From Bacillus dicomae (GTDB lineage Bacteria; Bacillota; Bacilli; Bacillales; Bacillaceae_G), in assembly GCF_006494425.1 (NCBI RefSeq), contig NZ_VHIV01000001.1, positions 620,001 to 684,000 on the forward strand: DNA of 64,000 nt. Direction: 5' to 3'. The position numbers and the translations under genes were made by a program. A model generated the notes under the pieces. The model was not told where the DNA came from, made no database searches, and saw nothing but the letters and a program-made list of their open reading frames with translations. Positions 15,825 to 27,091 of the stretch are shown piece by piece (the stretch's first letter is position 1; every line of letters begins with the position of its first letter).

Positions 15825-16721
15825 GTGAACGAGCAATGGATTTTCTTAAATGGAGAATTTGTTCCAAAAAACGAGGCAAAAGTTTCAGTATATGATCATG
15901 GTTATTTATATGGCGATGGAGTATTTGAAGGAATTAGAGTTTATAGCGGTAATGTTTTCCGTTTGAGAGAGCATCTTGTCCGGTTATATGAATCAGCAAA
16001 ATCCATCATGTTAGAAATTCCATATTCTTTAGATGAAGTAACGAATATTGTTGTTGAGACGATTCGACAAAATAAATTATCTAATGGATACATTCGCTTA
16101 GTTGTATCAAGAGGTGCAGGGAATCTTGGATTAGATCCTGATTCTTGTAAGAAACCGAATGTAGTAGTAATTGCAGAGCAACTATCTTTATTCCCGCAAG
16201 AATATTATGAAAAAGGGATTCCGGTTGTAACAGTTGCAACGCGCCGAAACCGTCCAGATGTTTTGTCGCCTCAAGTAAAATCTTTAAATTACTTAAACAA
16301 TATTTTAGTTCGTATTGAAGCGAAATTAGCTGGAGTACAAGAAGCGCTTATGTTAAATGATCAAGGATATGTAGCTGAAGGATCAGGAGATAACGTGTTT
16401 ATTGTAAAAGGAAATAAACTAATTACACCACCAAGTTCTGCTGGAGCGCTAGAAGGTATTACACGAAACGCTATTTTAGAAATCGGTGAAAAACTTGGAT
16501 ATGACGTAAGAGAAGAGTTATTTACAAGACACGATGTATATGTAGCAGATGAAGTATTTTTAACAGGAACAGCTGCTGAAGTAATCGCTGTTACGACAGT
16601 AGATGGTAGAACGATTGGTTTAGGGAAAACAGGCCTACATACGAATCGTTTATTAGAAGAATTCCGAAAGTTAGTTATAGAAGATGGAGAGAAGATTTAC
16701 GAGGAAAATAAAGTTGGATAA
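15825..16721 (+). CDS. ilvE: Branched-chain amino acid aminotransferase
   Basis: 298 aa from GTG 15825, with AGGAGGCGC upstream. A fold-type IV PLP aminotransferase: DHGYLYGDGVFEGIRVY near residues 24-40, PLP-binding Lys152 in PQVKSLNYLNN, then the substrate/phosphate loop GSGDNVF and the late GTAAEV. It performs the last step of Ile, Val and Leu synthesis with glutamate as amino donor. It is the first gene of the operon, upstream of the T-box, so tRNA-dependent attenuation would spare it while CcpA and CodY control it. Confidence 0.96.
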   Translation: MNEQWIFLNGEFVPKNEAKVSVYDHGYLYGDGVFEGIRVYSGNVFRLREHLVRLYESAKSIMLEIPYSLDEVTNIVVETIRQNKLSNGYIRLVVSRGAGNLGLDPDSCKKPNVVVIAEQLSLFPQEYYEKGIPVVTVATRRNRPDVLSPQVKSLNYLNNILVRIEAKLAGVQEALMLNDQGYVAEGSGDNVFIVKGNKLITPPSSAGALEGITRNAILEIGEKLGYDVREELFTRHDVYVADEVFLTGTAAEVIAVTTVDGRTIGLGKTGLHTNRLLEEFRKLVIEDGEKIYEENKVG

Positions 16722-16740
16722 CAACTTTTTATAACATAAG

Positions 16741-17001
16741 AAAGCGTTGAGAGGGAGGAGTAGTTGATTGTGAAGCCTCACAGAGAGTCGGTGGTTGCTG
16801 AAAACCGATGGTTCACGTCGACGAACATCGCCCTTGAGTGCTAAGCTGAAGCATTTGTCTAGGCTTAGACGGTAGCTCCGTTATTAGCTAGGCTCATTTA
16901 TGGGTCACTGAGGCAAGAGTATTCTTGCAAAGAAGGGTGGTACCGCGAAATCTTTCGTCCCTTCAGCACATAGCTGGAGTGTGGACGTAGGATTTTTTTT
17001 A
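16741..17001 (+). promoter_or_regulatory. T-box leader (isoleucine-type) in front of ilvB
   Basis: Stem I contains AGTA, the CAGAGAG bulge region and GAA-C-ATC, so the specifier is probably ATC (Ile) at 16827-16829. The canonical T-box AGGGTGGTACCGCG is at 16934-16947; its TGGT matches an A73 tRNA such as tRNA-Ile. A terminator helix (GTCC...GGAC with CAGC/GCTG) and T8 follow. Uncharged tRNA-Ile would favour read-through into ilvB and downstream genes. Confidence 0.9.
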
Positions 17002-17037
17002 TTGATAAAAGTTGTTAAAAGGGGGCTTATAAGAACA

Positions 17038-18738
17038 ATGTCTTCAAAAACGGAAGAAAAACTGGCAACTGGTGCACAGCTATTGTTAGAAGCGCTAGAA
17101 AAGGAAGGAGTAGAAGTGATTTTCGGTTATCCTGGTGGTGCTGTTTTACCTCTTTATGATGCACTCTATGATTGTGAAATTCCGCATATTTTAACGAGGC
17201 ATGAGCAAGGTGCTATTCACGCTGCGGAAGGTTATGCCAGAATTACAGGGAATCCAGGGGTTGTCATTGCAACGAGTGGGCCAGGTGCTACAAATGTGAT
17301 TACTGGTCTAGCAGATGCGATGATTGATTCATTACCACTTGTTGTATTTACGGGGCAAGTAGCAACAACGTTAATTGGAAGTGATGCTTTCCAAGAAGCG
17401 GATATTATGGGGCTTACGATGCCGGTGACAAAACATAACTATCAAGTGCGAAAAGCTTCAGATTTACCTCGAATTATTAAAGAAGCATTTCATATTGCTA
17501 GAACAGGAAGACCAGGTCCAGTCGTTATTGACCTTCCGAAAGATATGGTAGTAGAGCAAGGAGAACGATGTAGTGATGTACAAATGGATTTACCAGGATA
17601 CAACCCAAATTATGAACCAAATCTACTCCAAATAAACAAATTATTACAAGCGATTGAGAATGCAAATAAGCCATTAATTTTAGCTGGAGCAGGTGTATTG
17701 CATGCGAAAGCATCAAAAGAGTTAACCAGTTTTGCTCGTAAATATGAAATTCCTGTTGTGCATACATTACTTGGTCTTGGTGGTTTTCCGCCAGATGATG
17801 AACTATTTCTAGGGATGGGAGGAATGCACGGTTCTTACACAGCCAATATGGCGTTATATGAATGTGACTTACTCATTAATATAGGTGCGAGATTCGATGA
17901 TCGTCTTACTGGAAATTTAGCTTATTTTGCGAAAGAGGCGACTGTTGCCCATATCGATATCGATCCAGCAGAAATCGGAAAAAATGTACCAACTGAAATT
18001 CCTATTGTTGCAAGTGCTAAACGAGCGTTGGAAGTATTACTTCAATTAGAAGGAAGGAAAGAAAATCATCATAAGTGGCTCTCTTTATTAAAGAGTAGAA
18101 AAGAGAAGTATCCACTATCTTATAAACGAAATTCTGAAAGTATTAAGCCTCAATATGCAATTGATATGTTATATGAAATTACGAAAGGAGAAGCAATTGT
18201 AACAACAGATGTGGGGCAACATCAAATGTGGGCAGCTCAGTATTATCCGCTGAAAACTCCAGATAAATGGGTAACTTCAGGAGGTTTAGGAACGATGGGA
18301 TTCGGATTTCCTGCAGCAATTGGTGCACAAATTGCAAAGCCTGAAGAACTAGTTATCGCAATTGTTGGTGACGCTGGATTTCAAATGACTCTGCAAGAAT
18401 TAAGTGTGTTAAAAGAACACTCTTTACCTGTTAAGGTGTTTATTTTAAATAATGAAGCTTTAGGAATGGTAAGACAATGGCAAGATGAATTTTATAACCA
18501 AAGATATTCGCACTCGTTACTGTCGTGTCAACCAGATTTCGTTGCTCTTGCGAATGCGTATGGCATAAAAGGAGTTCGCATAGATGATCCACTTCTTGCA
18601 AAGAAACAATTGCAGCATGCAATTGAATTACAAGAGCCAGTTGTAATTGATTGCCGTGTACTTCAATCAGAAAAGGTAATGCCGATGGTTGCGCCAGGGA
18701 AAGGTGTTCACCAAATGGAGGGAGTGGAAAAAAGGTGA
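17038..18738 (+). CDS. ilvB: Acetolactate synthase large (catalytic) subunit
   Basis: 566 aa starting [14 protein letters not shown] at ATG 17038; the frame is open upstream through the T-box terminator but lacks a ribosome binding site there. TPP-enzyme domains occur in order: an N-terminal PYR domain with [12 protein letters not shown] and the catalytic Glu in HAAEGYAR, a central FAD-binding domain, and a C-terminal PP domain with [12 protein letters not shown]...NNEALGM. It makes acetolactate or acetohydroxybutyrate from pyruvate. Its last four bases overlap the start of ilvN. Confidence 0.96.
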   Translation: MSSKTEEKLATGAQLLLEALEKEGVEVIFGYPGGAVLPLYDALYDCEIPHILTRHEQGAIHAAEGYARITGNPGVVIATSGPGATNVITGLADAMIDSLPLVVFTGQVATTLIGSDAFQEADIMGLTMPVTKHNYQVRKASDLPRIIKEAFHIARTGRPGPVVIDLPKDMVVEQGERCSDVQMDLPGYNPNYEPNLLQINKLLQAIENANKPLILAGAGVLHAKASKELTSFARKYEIPVVHTLLGLGGFPPDDELFLGMGGMHGSYTANMALYECDLLINIGARFDDRLTGNLAYFAKEATVAHIDIDPAEIGKNVPTEIPIVASAKRALEVLLQLEGRKENHHKWLSLLKSRKEKYPLSYKRNSESIKPQYAIDMLYEITKGEAIVTTDVGQHQMWAAQYYPLKTPDKWVTSGGLGTMGFGFPAAIGAQIAKPEELVIAIVGDAGFQMTLQELSVLKEHSLPVKVFILNNEALGMVRQWQDEFYNQRYSHSLLSCQPDFVALANAYGIKGVRIDDPLLAKKQLQHAIELQEPVVIDCRVLQSEKVMPMVAPGKGVHQMEGVEKR

Positions 18739-19244
18739 AAAGAATTGTTACAGCAACAGTGCGGAATCAAAGTGGTGTGTTAAACCGAATTACAGGTGTT
18801 ATGACACGAAGACATTTTAATATTGAAAGTATTTCAGTAGGTCATACGGAATCATCGGACATATCTCGGATGACGATTGTTGTACACGTTGAAAATGAAC
18901 AGCAAGTTGAGCAGTTAATTAAACAACTTCATAAGCAAATTGATGTTTTGAAAGTATCAGATATTACAGAGGAGGCGATGATTGCAAGAGAACTTGCACT
19001 TATTAAAGTAGCAACTTCAGTAGCGAGAGCGGAATTATACAGTTTAATTGAACCGTTTCGAGCCGCTGTAATAGATGTTGGGAAGGATTCCATAGTTGTG
19101 CAAGTAACAGGTACGCAGGAAAAAGTTGAAGCATTAATTGAATTACTTCGTCCATATGGTTTGAAAGAAATTGCAAGAACAGGTGTAACAGCATTTACGC
19201 GTAGTATGAAAAAACAAGATAAGCAAGTTATGTTAATTCAATAA
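18735..19244 (+). CDS. ilvN: Acetolactate synthase small (regulatory) subunit
   Basis: 169 aa from GTG 18735, overlapping the ilvB stop as GTGA, with GGAGGGAG upstream. An N-terminal ACT domain ([34 protein letters not shown]) is followed by the C-terminal ALS_ss domain (ELALIKVAT...VIDVG). The subunit confers valine feedback inhibition on IlvB and stimulates its activity. The overlap indicates stoichiometric, coupled translation. Confidence 0.95.
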   Translation: MKRIVTATVRNQSGVLNRITGVMTRRHFNIESISVGHTESSDISRMTIVVHVENEQQVEQLIKQLHKQIDVLKVSDITEEAMIARELALIKVATSVARAELYSLIEPFRAAVIDVGKDSIVVQVTGTQEKVEALIELLRPYGLKEIARTGVTAFTRSMKKQDKQVMLIQ

Positions 19245-19258
19245 TTATTTAAATATAG

Positions 19259-20281
<1,023 letters not shown>

Positions 20282-20282
20282 T

Positions 20283-21803
20283 ATGAAACAGATTTTGTTC
20301 ATGGATACGACGCTACGTGATGGCGAACAATCACCAGGAGTGAATTTAAATGAACAAGAGAAATTGCAAATTGCAAGGCAGTTAGAGAGACTAGGGATTC
20401 ATGTTATGGAAGCTGGCTTTGCAGCAGCTTCCGAAGGGGATTTTCAATCGGTAAAACGTATTGCAAATACGATTCAAAATGCGACTGTGATGAGTTTAGC
20501 TAGAGCGAAAGAAAGTGATATTCGAAGAGCATATGAAGCTGTGAAAGGTGCTGTATCTCCTCGTCTACACGTATTTTTAGCTACGAGTGATATTCATATG
20601 AAATATAAACTTTGTATGTCAAAAGAAGATGTATTAGATAGTATTCACCGCTCGGTTACACTTGGAAAATCATTATTTCCGACAGTACAATTTTCTGCAG
20701 AAGATGCAACAAGAACAGCAAGAGATTTTTTAGCTGAAGCAGTAGAAGTTGCGATTCGTGCAGGAGCGAATGTAATCAATATTCCAGACACAGTAGGTTA
20801 TACGAATCCAGAAGAATACTATTCTCTATTTAAATACTTACAAGAATCTGTGCCTTCGTATGAAAAAGCAATTTTCTCTTGTCATTGTCATGATGATCTT
20901 GGTATGGCAGTAGCAAATTCCTTAGCTGCTGTTGAAGGCGGAGCACTGCAAGTAGAAGGAACGATTAATGGAATTGGAGAAAGAGCAGGGAATGCGGCGT
21001 TAGAAGAGGTTGCGGTTGCACTTCATATTAGAAAAGATTTCTATAAAGCAGAGTCTTCTATGACGCTAAAAGAAATTAAAGCGACAAGTACATTAGTAAG
21101 CAGATTAACAGGTATGGTTGTACCGAAAAATAAAGCGATCGTTGGAGCGAATGCATTCGCCCATGAATCAGGCATTCATCAAGATGGTGTATTAAAAGAA
21201 GTGACAACATATGAAATTATTGAACCAGCGCTTATAGGTGAATCTCAAAATCTATTTGTACTTGGAAAACATTCTGGACGTCACGCATTTACAGAAAAAA
21301 TGAAAGAGCTTGGCTATGAATTTACAACGGAAGAACGAGATGCGGTGTTTGAAGCGTTTAAAAAATTAGCTGATCGTAAGAAGGAAATTACTGAGGAAGA
21401 TTTACGAGCACTTATGCTTGGCGAAGCAGCATTTGCGGCTCAGCAATATAACATTACGCAATTGCAAGTACATTTCGTATCAAATAGTACACAATGCGCG
21501 ACGGTTGTATTAAAAGACGAGGAAGGAAATGTATACGAAGATGCAGCTACTGGTTCTGGTAGTATTGAAGCGATTTATAATGCAATTCAAAGAATTTTAG
21601 GATTAGAATGTGAATTGGCAGATTATCGCATACAATCTATTACACAAGGTCAAGACGCACTGGCTCATGTTCATGTTGAATTAAAAGAAGGAACACATCA
21701 AGTGTCAGGTTTTGGTGTTGCACAAGACGTATTGGAAGCGTCGGCAAGAGCATATGTCCACGCAGCGGGGAAATTGAAATCTTCTATCCAACTTGTGAAA
21801 TAA
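20283..21803 (+). CDS. leuA: 2-isopropylmalate synthase
   Basis: 506 aa; ATG two bases after ilvC ends. DRE-TIM metallolyase: [11 protein letters not shown] near residue 10, the zinc motif [14 protein letters not shown] around residue 200, and [13 protein letters not shown]. The C-terminal LeuA regulatory domain (about residues 390-506) for leucine feedback inhibition is complete. It condenses acetyl-CoA with 2-oxoisovalerate as the first committed step to leucine. A 14-bp hairpin follows the stop codon. Confidence 0.96.
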   Translation: MKQILFMDTTLRDGEQSPGVNLNEQEKLQIARQLERLGIHVMEAGFAAASEGDFQSVKRIANTIQNATVMSLARAKESDIRRAYEAVKGAVSPRLHVFLATSDIHMKYKLCMSKEDVLDSIHRSVTLGKSLFPTVQFSAEDATRTARDFLAEAVEVAIRAGANVINIPDTVGYTNPEEYYSLFKYLQESVPSYEKAIFSCHCHDDLGMAVANSLAAVEGGALQVEGTINGIGERAGNAALEEVAVALHIRKDFYKAESSMTLKEIKATSTLVSRLTGMVVPKNKAIVGANAFAHESGIHQDGVLKEVTTYEIIEPALIGESQNLFVLGKHSGRHAFTEKMKELGYEFTTEERDAVFEAFKKLADRKKEITEEDLRALMLGEAAFAAQQYNITQLQVHFVSNSTQCATVVLKDEEGNVYEDAATGSGSIEAIYNAIQRILGLECELADYRIQSITQGQDALAHVHVELKEGTHQVSGFGVAQDVLEASARAYVHAAGKLKSSIQLVK

Positions 21804-21806
21804 GTG

Positions 21807-21842
21807 TTTGATAGGTGAGAGGAGCTGTTCTCACCTATCAAA
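21807..21842 (+). promoter_or_regulatory. Intercistronic hairpin between leuA and leuB
   Basis: Perfect 14-bp stem TTTGATAGGTGAGA / TCTCACCTATCAAA with an 8-nt loop, not followed by a T run. It is more likely a processing or stability element, or a mild attenuator, than a terminator. Confidence 0.7.
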
Positions 21843-21880
21843 TTAAAGTTCTGAAAATTCAGTTAAAAGGAGTGTTGAAA

Positions 21881-22945
21881 TTGGAAAAACGTATCGTTTG
21901 TTTAGCTGGTGATGGTGTTGGACCGGAAGTTATGGAAAGTGCAAAGGAAGTATTGCATATGGTAGAGAGGCTATATGGGCATCATTTTCATTTACAAGAT
22001 GAGTACTTTGGTGGGAGTGCTATCGATTTAAATGGGCAACCATTACCACAACGAACACTTGCCGCCTGTTTAGCAAGTGATGCGGTTTTGCTAGGAGCAG
22101 TTGGTGGACCAAGGTGGGATAGTGCGAAAGAAAGACCAGAGAAAGGATTATTAGCTTTAAGAAAAGGACTCGGTGTATTTGCGAACGTTCGCCCTGTAAC
22201 GGTAGAAAGTGCAACGGCACATTTATCGCCATTAAAAAAGGCTGATGAAATTGATTTCGTTGTCGTTCGTGAATTAACAGGCGGGATTTATTTTTCTTAT
22301 CCGAAAGAACGAACGGACGAAGTAGCAACAGATACACTTACGTATCATCGTCATGAAATTGAACGTATCGTTTCGTATGCTTTTCAATTAGCGAGTAAGC
22401 GGAAGAAGAAAGTAACATCGATTGATAAGGCAAATGTTTTAGAGTCAAGTAAACTATGGCGAACTGTGACAGAAGAAGTAGCACTTCGTTATCCAGACGT
22501 TGAACTAGAACATATTTTAGTAGATGCTGCTGCGATGGAGTTAATTCGAAATCCAGGACGGTTTGATGTAATTGTAACGGAAAATTTATTTGGAGATATT
22601 TTAAGTGACGAGGCTTCCGTATTAGCTGGATCATTAGGAATGCTTCCATCAGCAAGTCATGCGGAAAAGGGACCTTCATTATACGAGCCTATTCACGGAT
22701 CAGCACCGGATATTGCTGGGAAAAATAAGGCGAATCCAATTGCCATGATGCGCTCTGTTGCCATGATGCTTGGGCAATCGTTCGGATTAACGAGAGAAGG
22801 GTGTGCAATTGAAGAAGCAATTTCTGCAGTTCTTAAATCAGGAAAATGTACAGCAGATATCGGGGGGACTGAAACGACAACTTCATTTACAAAGGCAGTT
22901 ATGCAAGAAATGGAAGAGCAAGCGCTAGTAGGGAGAGGAAGATAA
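21881..22945 (+). CDS. leuB: 3-isopropylmalate dehydrogenase
   Basis: 354 aa from TTG 21881 with AAAAGGAG 8 nt upstream. Isocitrate/isopropylmalate dehydrogenase family: [11 protein letters not shown], the substrate-binding loop [39 protein letters not shown] (Mg ligands) and [18 protein letters not shown] (NAD-binding). It oxidatively decarboxylates 3-isopropylmalate. The stop codon overlaps the leuC ATG by one base. Confidence 0.96.
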   Translation: MEKRIVCLAGDGVGPEVMESAKEVLHMVERLYGHHFHLQDEYFGGSAIDLNGQPLPQRTLAACLASDAVLLGAVGGPRWDSAKERPEKGLLALRKGLGVFANVRPVTVESATAHLSPLKKADEIDFVVVRELTGGIYFSYPKERTDEVATDTLTYHRHEIERIVSYAFQLASKRKKKVTSIDKANVLESSKLWRTVTEEVALRYPDVELEHILVDAAAMELIRNPGRFDVIVTENLFGDILSDEASVLAGSLGMLPSASHAEKGPSLYEPIHGSAPDIAGKNKANPIAMMRSVAMMLGQSFGLTREGCAIEEAISAVLKSGKCTADIGGTETTTSFTKAVMQEMEEQALVGRGR

Positions 22946-24339
22946 TGGGGAAAAGGTTGCTAGATAAACTTTGGGAAAGACATATAGTTACGACAAACGA
23001 AAATGGATTAGATTTATTATATATCGACCTACATCTTGTTCACGAAGTAACATCACCGCAAGCCTTTGAAGGCTTGCGGCTTACAAACCGAACGGTCCGC
23101 AGACCAGATTTAACATTCGCAACGATGGATCATAATATTCCAACGAAAGATGTTTGGAATATTACCGATCGTATTGCGAAGCAACAACTAGATACACTTC
23201 GGGAAAATTGTAAACAATTTCAGGTACCGTTAGCGGATATTGGAGATGAAGAGCAAGGGATTGTTCATGTTATCGGACCAGAACTTGGGCTCACGCAGCC
23301 AGGAAAAACAATTGTTTGTGGTGATAGTCATACAGCAACGCACGGTGCTTTTGGTGCGCTAGCATTTGGCATTGGTACGAGTGAAGTGGAACATGTATTG
23401 GCGACGCAAACGTTATGGCAACGTAAACCGAAAGCGATGGGCATTGAATTAAAAGGAGAATTACAGAAAGGTGTTTACGCAAAAGATATTATTTTGCATC
23501 TCCTTTCAAAGTACGGTGTAGCAGTTGGAACTGGATACGTAATGGAATTTTACGGAGAGACAATTGGAGCTATGGAGATGGAAGAGAGAATGACGCTTTG
23601 TAATATGGCAATTGAAGGAGGAGCGAAGGCTGGTATTATAGCACCAGATGAAAAAACATTTGCTTATGTAAAAGGACGTAAATATGCACCGAAAGACTAT
23701 GAAATTTTTGAGAAAAAATGGTCTGAACTGTATACAGATTCAGATGCAATTTATGATTTACATATTTCGGTAGATGTGGCGGATTTAGCACCGTACGTTA
23801 CGTGGGGAACAAACCCGAGTATGGGTGTTCGAATTGATGAAAAATTGCCAGAAAAACATGATGCAAATGACGAAAGAGCATTTTCTTATATGGGATTAAG
23901 ACCCGGACAAAGTACGTATGACATTCCAGTTCAGCATGTTTTTATTGGGTCTTGTACAAATTCCAGGCTCTCTGATTTAGAAATTGCTGCATCTGTTGTG
24001 AAAGGGAGAAAGGTAAAAGAAGGTGTGCGAGCACTCGTTGTGCCTGGATCGAAAAGAGTAAGAGAAGCTGCGATGCAAAAAGGACTACATCACATATTTG
24101 AAGAAGCAGGATTTGAATGGAGAGAACCTGGATGTTCCATGTGTCTTGGAATGAATCCAGATCAAGTACCTGAAGGAGAACATTGTGCTTCCACTTCAAA
24201 TCGTAATTTTGAAGGAAGGCAAGGAAAAGGAGCAAGAACGCATCTAGTTAGCCCAGCAATGGCGGCAGCAGCTGCATTATATGGTCATTTTGTTGATATT
24301 AGAAAGGAGAGTTATGATGGAGCCATTTCGTATTCATAA
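22945..24339 (+). CDS. leuC: 3-isopropylmalate dehydratase large subunit
   Basis: 464 aa, ATG overlapping the leuB stop (TAATG). Aconitase-superfamily large subunit with [15 protein letters not shown], the Fe-S cysteine in [13 protein letters not shown], and the paired cysteines in [13 protein letters not shown], which together ligate the 4Fe-4S cluster. With LeuD it isomerises 2- to 3-isopropylmalate. Its 3' end overlaps leuD by 23 bp. Confidence 0.97.
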   Translation: MGKRLLDKLWERHIVTTNENGLDLLYIDLHLVHEVTSPQAFEGLRLTNRTVRRPDLTFATMDHNIPTKDVWNITDRIAKQQLDTLRENCKQFQVPLADIGDEEQGIVHVIGPELGLTQPGKTIVCGDSHTATHGAFGALAFGIGTSEVEHVLATQTLWQRKPKAMGIELKGELQKGVYAKDIILHLLSKYGVAVGTGYVMEFYGETIGAMEMEERMTLCNMAIEGGAKAGIIAPDEKTFAYVKGRKYAPKDYEIFEKKWSELYTDSDAIYDLHISVDVADLAPYVTWGTNPSMGVRIDEKLPEKHDANDERAFSYMGLRPGQSTYDIPVQHVFIGSCTNSRLSDLEIAASVVKGRKVKEGVRALVVPGSKRVREAAMQKGLHHIFEEAGFEWREPGCSMCLGMNPDQVPEGEHCASTSNRNFEGRQGKGARTHLVSPAMAAAAALYGHFVDIRKESYDGAISYS

Positions 24340-24898
24340 AGGTACTGCCGCAGTACTAATGAATGATAACATTGATACGGATCAAATTATTCCGAAGCAA
24401 TATTTAAAGAGAATTGAAAGAACAGGGTTTGGAAAATATTTATTTGATGAGTGGCGATATGATAATGAACGACACGAAAACCCTAAATTCCCACTAAATG
24501 CACCAGATAGAAAAGGAGCAAGTATATTAATTACAGGTGATAATTTTGGATGTGGTTCTTCAAGAGAACACGCACCTTGGGCACTTGCTGATTATGGTTT
24601 CCGCGTAATTATCGCCGGAGGATTTGCAGATATTTTTTACATGAATTGTATGAAGAATGGTATGTTACCAATTGTAATGGATAAAGAAATGCGAGAAAAT
24701 CTTGCCAAAACGGATGCAAGAGAACAAATAAAAGTAGATTTAGAGAATGAAGTAATTACAACGAGTACGCACATGTTTCATTTTACAATCGAGAAAATGT
24801 GGAAAGAGAAATTATTAAATGGTTTAGATGAAATTAGTATTACAATGCAATATGAACAAGAAATAAAAGAGTATGAAAGAAGGGTAGCGGTATATTAA
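24317..24898 (+). CDS. leuD: 3-isopropylmalate dehydratase small subunit
   Basis: 193 aa starting [14 protein letters not shown] at the second of two adjacent ATGs, which is best spaced from AAAGGAG. The aconitase swivel-domain motifs [15 protein letters not shown] and [16 protein letters not shown] are present. It is the last gene of the operon. No strong terminator is visible before the his promoter 25 bp downstream, so some read-through into the his leader is possible. Confidence 0.95.
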   Translation: MEPFRIHKGTAAVLMNDNIDTDQIIPKQYLKRIERTGFGKYLFDEWRYDNERHENPKFPLNAPDRKGASILITGDNFGCGSSREHAPWALADYGFRVIIAGGFADIFYMNCMKNGMLPIVMDKEMRENLAKTDAREQIKVDLENEVITTSTHMFHFTIEKMWKEKLLNGLDEISITMQYEQEIKEYERRVAVY

Positions 24899-24923
24899 TA
24901 GATAACGGAATATTTAAAATGTA

Positions 24924-24952
24924 TTTACATTCAGAATTATGTGTTATATACT
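24924..24952 (+). promoter_or_regulatory. Promoter of the histidine operon
   Basis: TTTACA, an exact 17-bp spacer, then TATACT, placing the start near 24959. That is about 28 nt before the His leader peptide ATG. Confidence 0.8.
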
Positions 24953-24986
24953 ATGTAAAAATTAGAGGAGAAAGGGAGTAAGTATT

Positions 24987-25040
24987 ATGAAAACAATGCA
25001 ATCTATTAAAATGCTTACACAACTACATCATCATACGTAA
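24987..25040 (+). CDS. Histidine operon leader peptide with three consecutive His codons
   Basis: ATG 24987 with AAAGGGAG at good spacing encodes the 17-aa peptide MKTMQSIKMLTQLHHHT. Codons 14-16 are CAT CAT CAT, one codon before the TAA. It sits between the his promoter and an intrinsic terminator in front of hisZ. This is the arrangement of ribosome-stalling leader peptides, which in the well-studied cases are proteobacterial. Function as sensor of charged tRNA-His is inferred from position and the alternative pairings downstream. Confidence 0.85.
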   Translation: MKTMQSIKMLTQLHHHT

Positions 25041-25150
25041 AGCCCTTGAACCTAACGTGAAAACGTGTAGGTGCAAGGGTTATTCCCGTTGTACCTACAC
25101 TCTACTAAAGAGCCTTGTAGGTATTTTGTCTACAAGGCTCTTTTTATTTT
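25041..25150 (+). promoter_or_regulatory. Transcription attenuator of the histidine operon
   Basis: Five mutually exclusive segments follow the leader stop codon. 1:2 pairs CCCTTG (25043-48) with CAAGGG (25074-79), extended by ACCT/AGGT and ACGT/ACGT around a GAAA loop. 2:3 pairs GTGTAGGT (25065-72) with ACCTACAC (25093-100). 3:4 pairs TACCTAC (25092-98) with GTAGGTA (25117-123). 4:5 is the terminator AGAGCCTTGTAG / CTACAAGGCTCT plus T5ATTTT. A ribosome at the stop codon masks segment 1, giving 2:3 and the terminator. One stalled at the His codons frees 1:2, which lets 3:4 block the terminator. Confidence 0.85.
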
Positions 25151-25206
25151 CGGTTTAGGTGCATGAAATAAGCATACATTAGAAAGGGAAAGGTGTGAGA
25201 ATTTAG

Positions 25207-26469
25207 ATGACAAAATGGAAACGGGCAAACCCAAATGGAACGAGAGATTATTTATTCGAAGAATGTACGTTAATTGAAGAAGTGGAGCAAAAATTAAGGC
25301 GTACTTTTTTAGAGAGAGGTTATGAAGAAATAAGGACACCAACAATTGAATTTTATGATGTGTTCGCCTTTCAAAGCAGGCCGATAGATGAAGAAAAGAT
25401 GTATAAATTTTTTGATGAAAAGGGACGGATTATCGTATTGCGTCCAGATATGACAATTCCTTTAGCGAGAGTAATGGGAACGCAGAGATGGGATACGCCA
25501 CTTAAAGTGACGTATAGCGGGAATGTATTTCGAGCGAATGAGTCCCTTGCTGGAAAATATAATGAAATTGTACAAAGTGGTATTGAAATTATCGGGATTG
25601 ATAATGTAAGAGCTGAAATTGAATGTGTTATAAGCGTCATTCAATCACTTCAAAAGTTGAAAGTACAATCTTTTACAATAGAGATTGGGCAAGTGCAGTT
25701 ATATAAATGTATTGTCAAAAAGCTTTCCATTCCTGAGGAAGAAGAGAAAATTCTTAGAACATATATTGAAAGTAAAAATTATGCTGCTTTATCAAATTTT
25801 ATTAGAGAAAAGAAATTAGATCGATGTGATGAAACAGTAAGGTTACTGGAGAAATTACCAAGGTTATTTGGGAATTTAGAAGTGATTGAGGAAGCAGAAA
25901 AACTCGCCTCAAGTAATGAAATGAAAATGGCTATTGCAAGAGTGAAAGAAATATATGAAGCAATTGAAAAACTAGGATATGGATCTTACATATCAATTGA
26001 TTTAGGAATGATTCAACATTTGGACTATTATACAGGTGTTATTTTCAAAGGGTATATATATGAAATTGGAGAAGAAATTGTTAGTGGTGGAAGATATGAT
26101 GAGTTAATTGGAAATTTTGGAGAAATGTTGCCGGCTGTTGGACTCGCGGTGCAAGTTAATCAAATTGTGAAGGCGATGCAAGAGCAGCAAGAACCATATG
26201 AACGAAAGAGAATGGATATTATCATTCATTATGAGTTAAATAGATTAGCAGAAGCGGAACGATTACGAAATTTACTTCAAAAGGACGGGAAAAAGGTAGA
26301 ACTATCTTTATTCTCTAATATAAATGACACCTTTCAATTTGCAAGAAAAAATCAAATAGTAACGGTCGTTGAGGCAAAGAATGAATCGTTAGTGGAATAT
26401 GTATGGAAAGAGAAATGGATAGTCCAGAAAGAAGGAGAAACCTCATGCGTAACATTCAAATTGCGTTAA
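25207..26469 (+). CDS. hisZ: ATP phosphoribosyltransferase regulatory subunit
   Basis: 420 aa from ATG 25207. A class II aminoacyl-tRNA-synthetase-like protein resembling HisRS: motif 2-like [13 protein letters not shown] and FRANES, and motif 3-like [15 protein letters not shown]-terminal extension of about 90 residues is also present. HisZ lacks tRNA charging and forms the hetero-octamer with short-form HisG, conferring histidine feedback. First structural gene behind the attenuator; it overlaps hisG by 25 bp. Confidence 0.94.
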   Translation: MTKWKRANPNGTRDYLFEECTLIEEVEQKLRRTFLERGYEEIRTPTIEFYDVFAFQSRPIDEEKMYKFFDEKGRIIVLRPDMTIPLARVMGTQRWDTPLKVTYSGNVFRANESLAGKYNEIVQSGIEIIGIDNVRAEIECVISVIQSLQKLKVQSFTIEIGQVQLYKCIVKKLSIPEEEEKILRTYIESKNYAALSNFIREKKLDRCDETVRLLEKLPRLFGNLEVIEEAEKLASSNEMKMAIARVKEIYEAIEKLGYGSYISIDLGMIQHLDYYTGVIFKGYIYEIGEEIVSGGRYDELIGNFGEMLPAVGLAVQVNQIVKAMQEQQEPYERKRMDIIIHYELNRLAEAERLRNLLQKDGKKVELSLFSNINDTFQFARKNQIVTVVEAKNESLVEYVWKEKWIVQKEGETSCVTFKLR

Positions 26470-27080
26470 CGAAAGGAAGATTAGAGAAGCATGTGATTCC
26501 ACTCTTTGAGCAGATTGGAATTGATTGTTCAGAGCTCAAAAATAAAGGACGAAAGCTTGTCTTTCAAAGTAAAAATACAGATATCTCATTTATTTTAGTG
26601 AAAGCAGTAGATGTTGCTACTTATGTAGAACATGGAGTAGCTGATATTGGAGTCGTTGGAAAAGATATTCTAATGGAAAACGAGAAAGATATTTATGAAA
26701 TGTTGGATTTAGGAGTAGGCATATGTAAGTTTTGTGTAGCTTCTATTCCTACTTATAACCCGAAAAGTTACCGAAAGAAACGTATTGCAACGAAATATCC
26801 ACAAATTACTTCTAACTACTTTCATGATAAAGGAGAGGATGTAGAAATTATTAAAATAGAAGGTTCTGTAGAAATCGCTCCTATTCTTGGATTGGCAGAT
26901 GCAATTGTCGATATTGTTGAAACAGGAAAAACATTACAAGAGAATGGTCTCGTTGTCTTTGAGGAAATGTGTTCTATATCTGCTCGAATGATTGTAAATA
27001 AGGCTGCATTAAAAACGAAAAAAGACGAAATATTCAGTATTGTAAATATGATGGAGCAAGAAATTTTGTCAGGAAAATAG
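26445..27080 (+). CDS. hisG: ATP phosphoribosyltransferase, short form
   Basis: 211 aa, beginning [20 protein letters not shown] at ATG 26445 with AAGGAG upstream and starting inside hisZ. HisG_S form lacking the C-terminal regulatory ACT-like domain, consistent with the presence of hisZ. The PRPP loop region [25 protein letters not shown] is clear. It catalyses the first step of histidine synthesis, ATP plus PRPP to PR-ATP. Confidence 0.96.
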   Translation: MRNIQIALTKGRLEKHVIPLFEQIGIDCSELKNKGRKLVFQSKNTDISFILVKAVDVATYVEHGVADIGVVGKDILMENEKDIYEMLDLGVGICKFCVASIPTYNPKSYRKKRIATKYPQITSNYFHDKGEDVEIIKIEGSVEIAPILGLADAIVDIVETGKTLQENGLVVFEEMCSISARMIVNKAALKTKKDEIFSIVNMMEQEILSGK

Positions 27081-27091
27081 GGGGGCTTGTA

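Noticed and set aside
16981-17037. N-terminal extension of ilvB into the T-box terminator
   Set aside because: It would translate the terminator T run, and family members start at MSSKTEEKL or similar; the ATG at 17038 is preferred.
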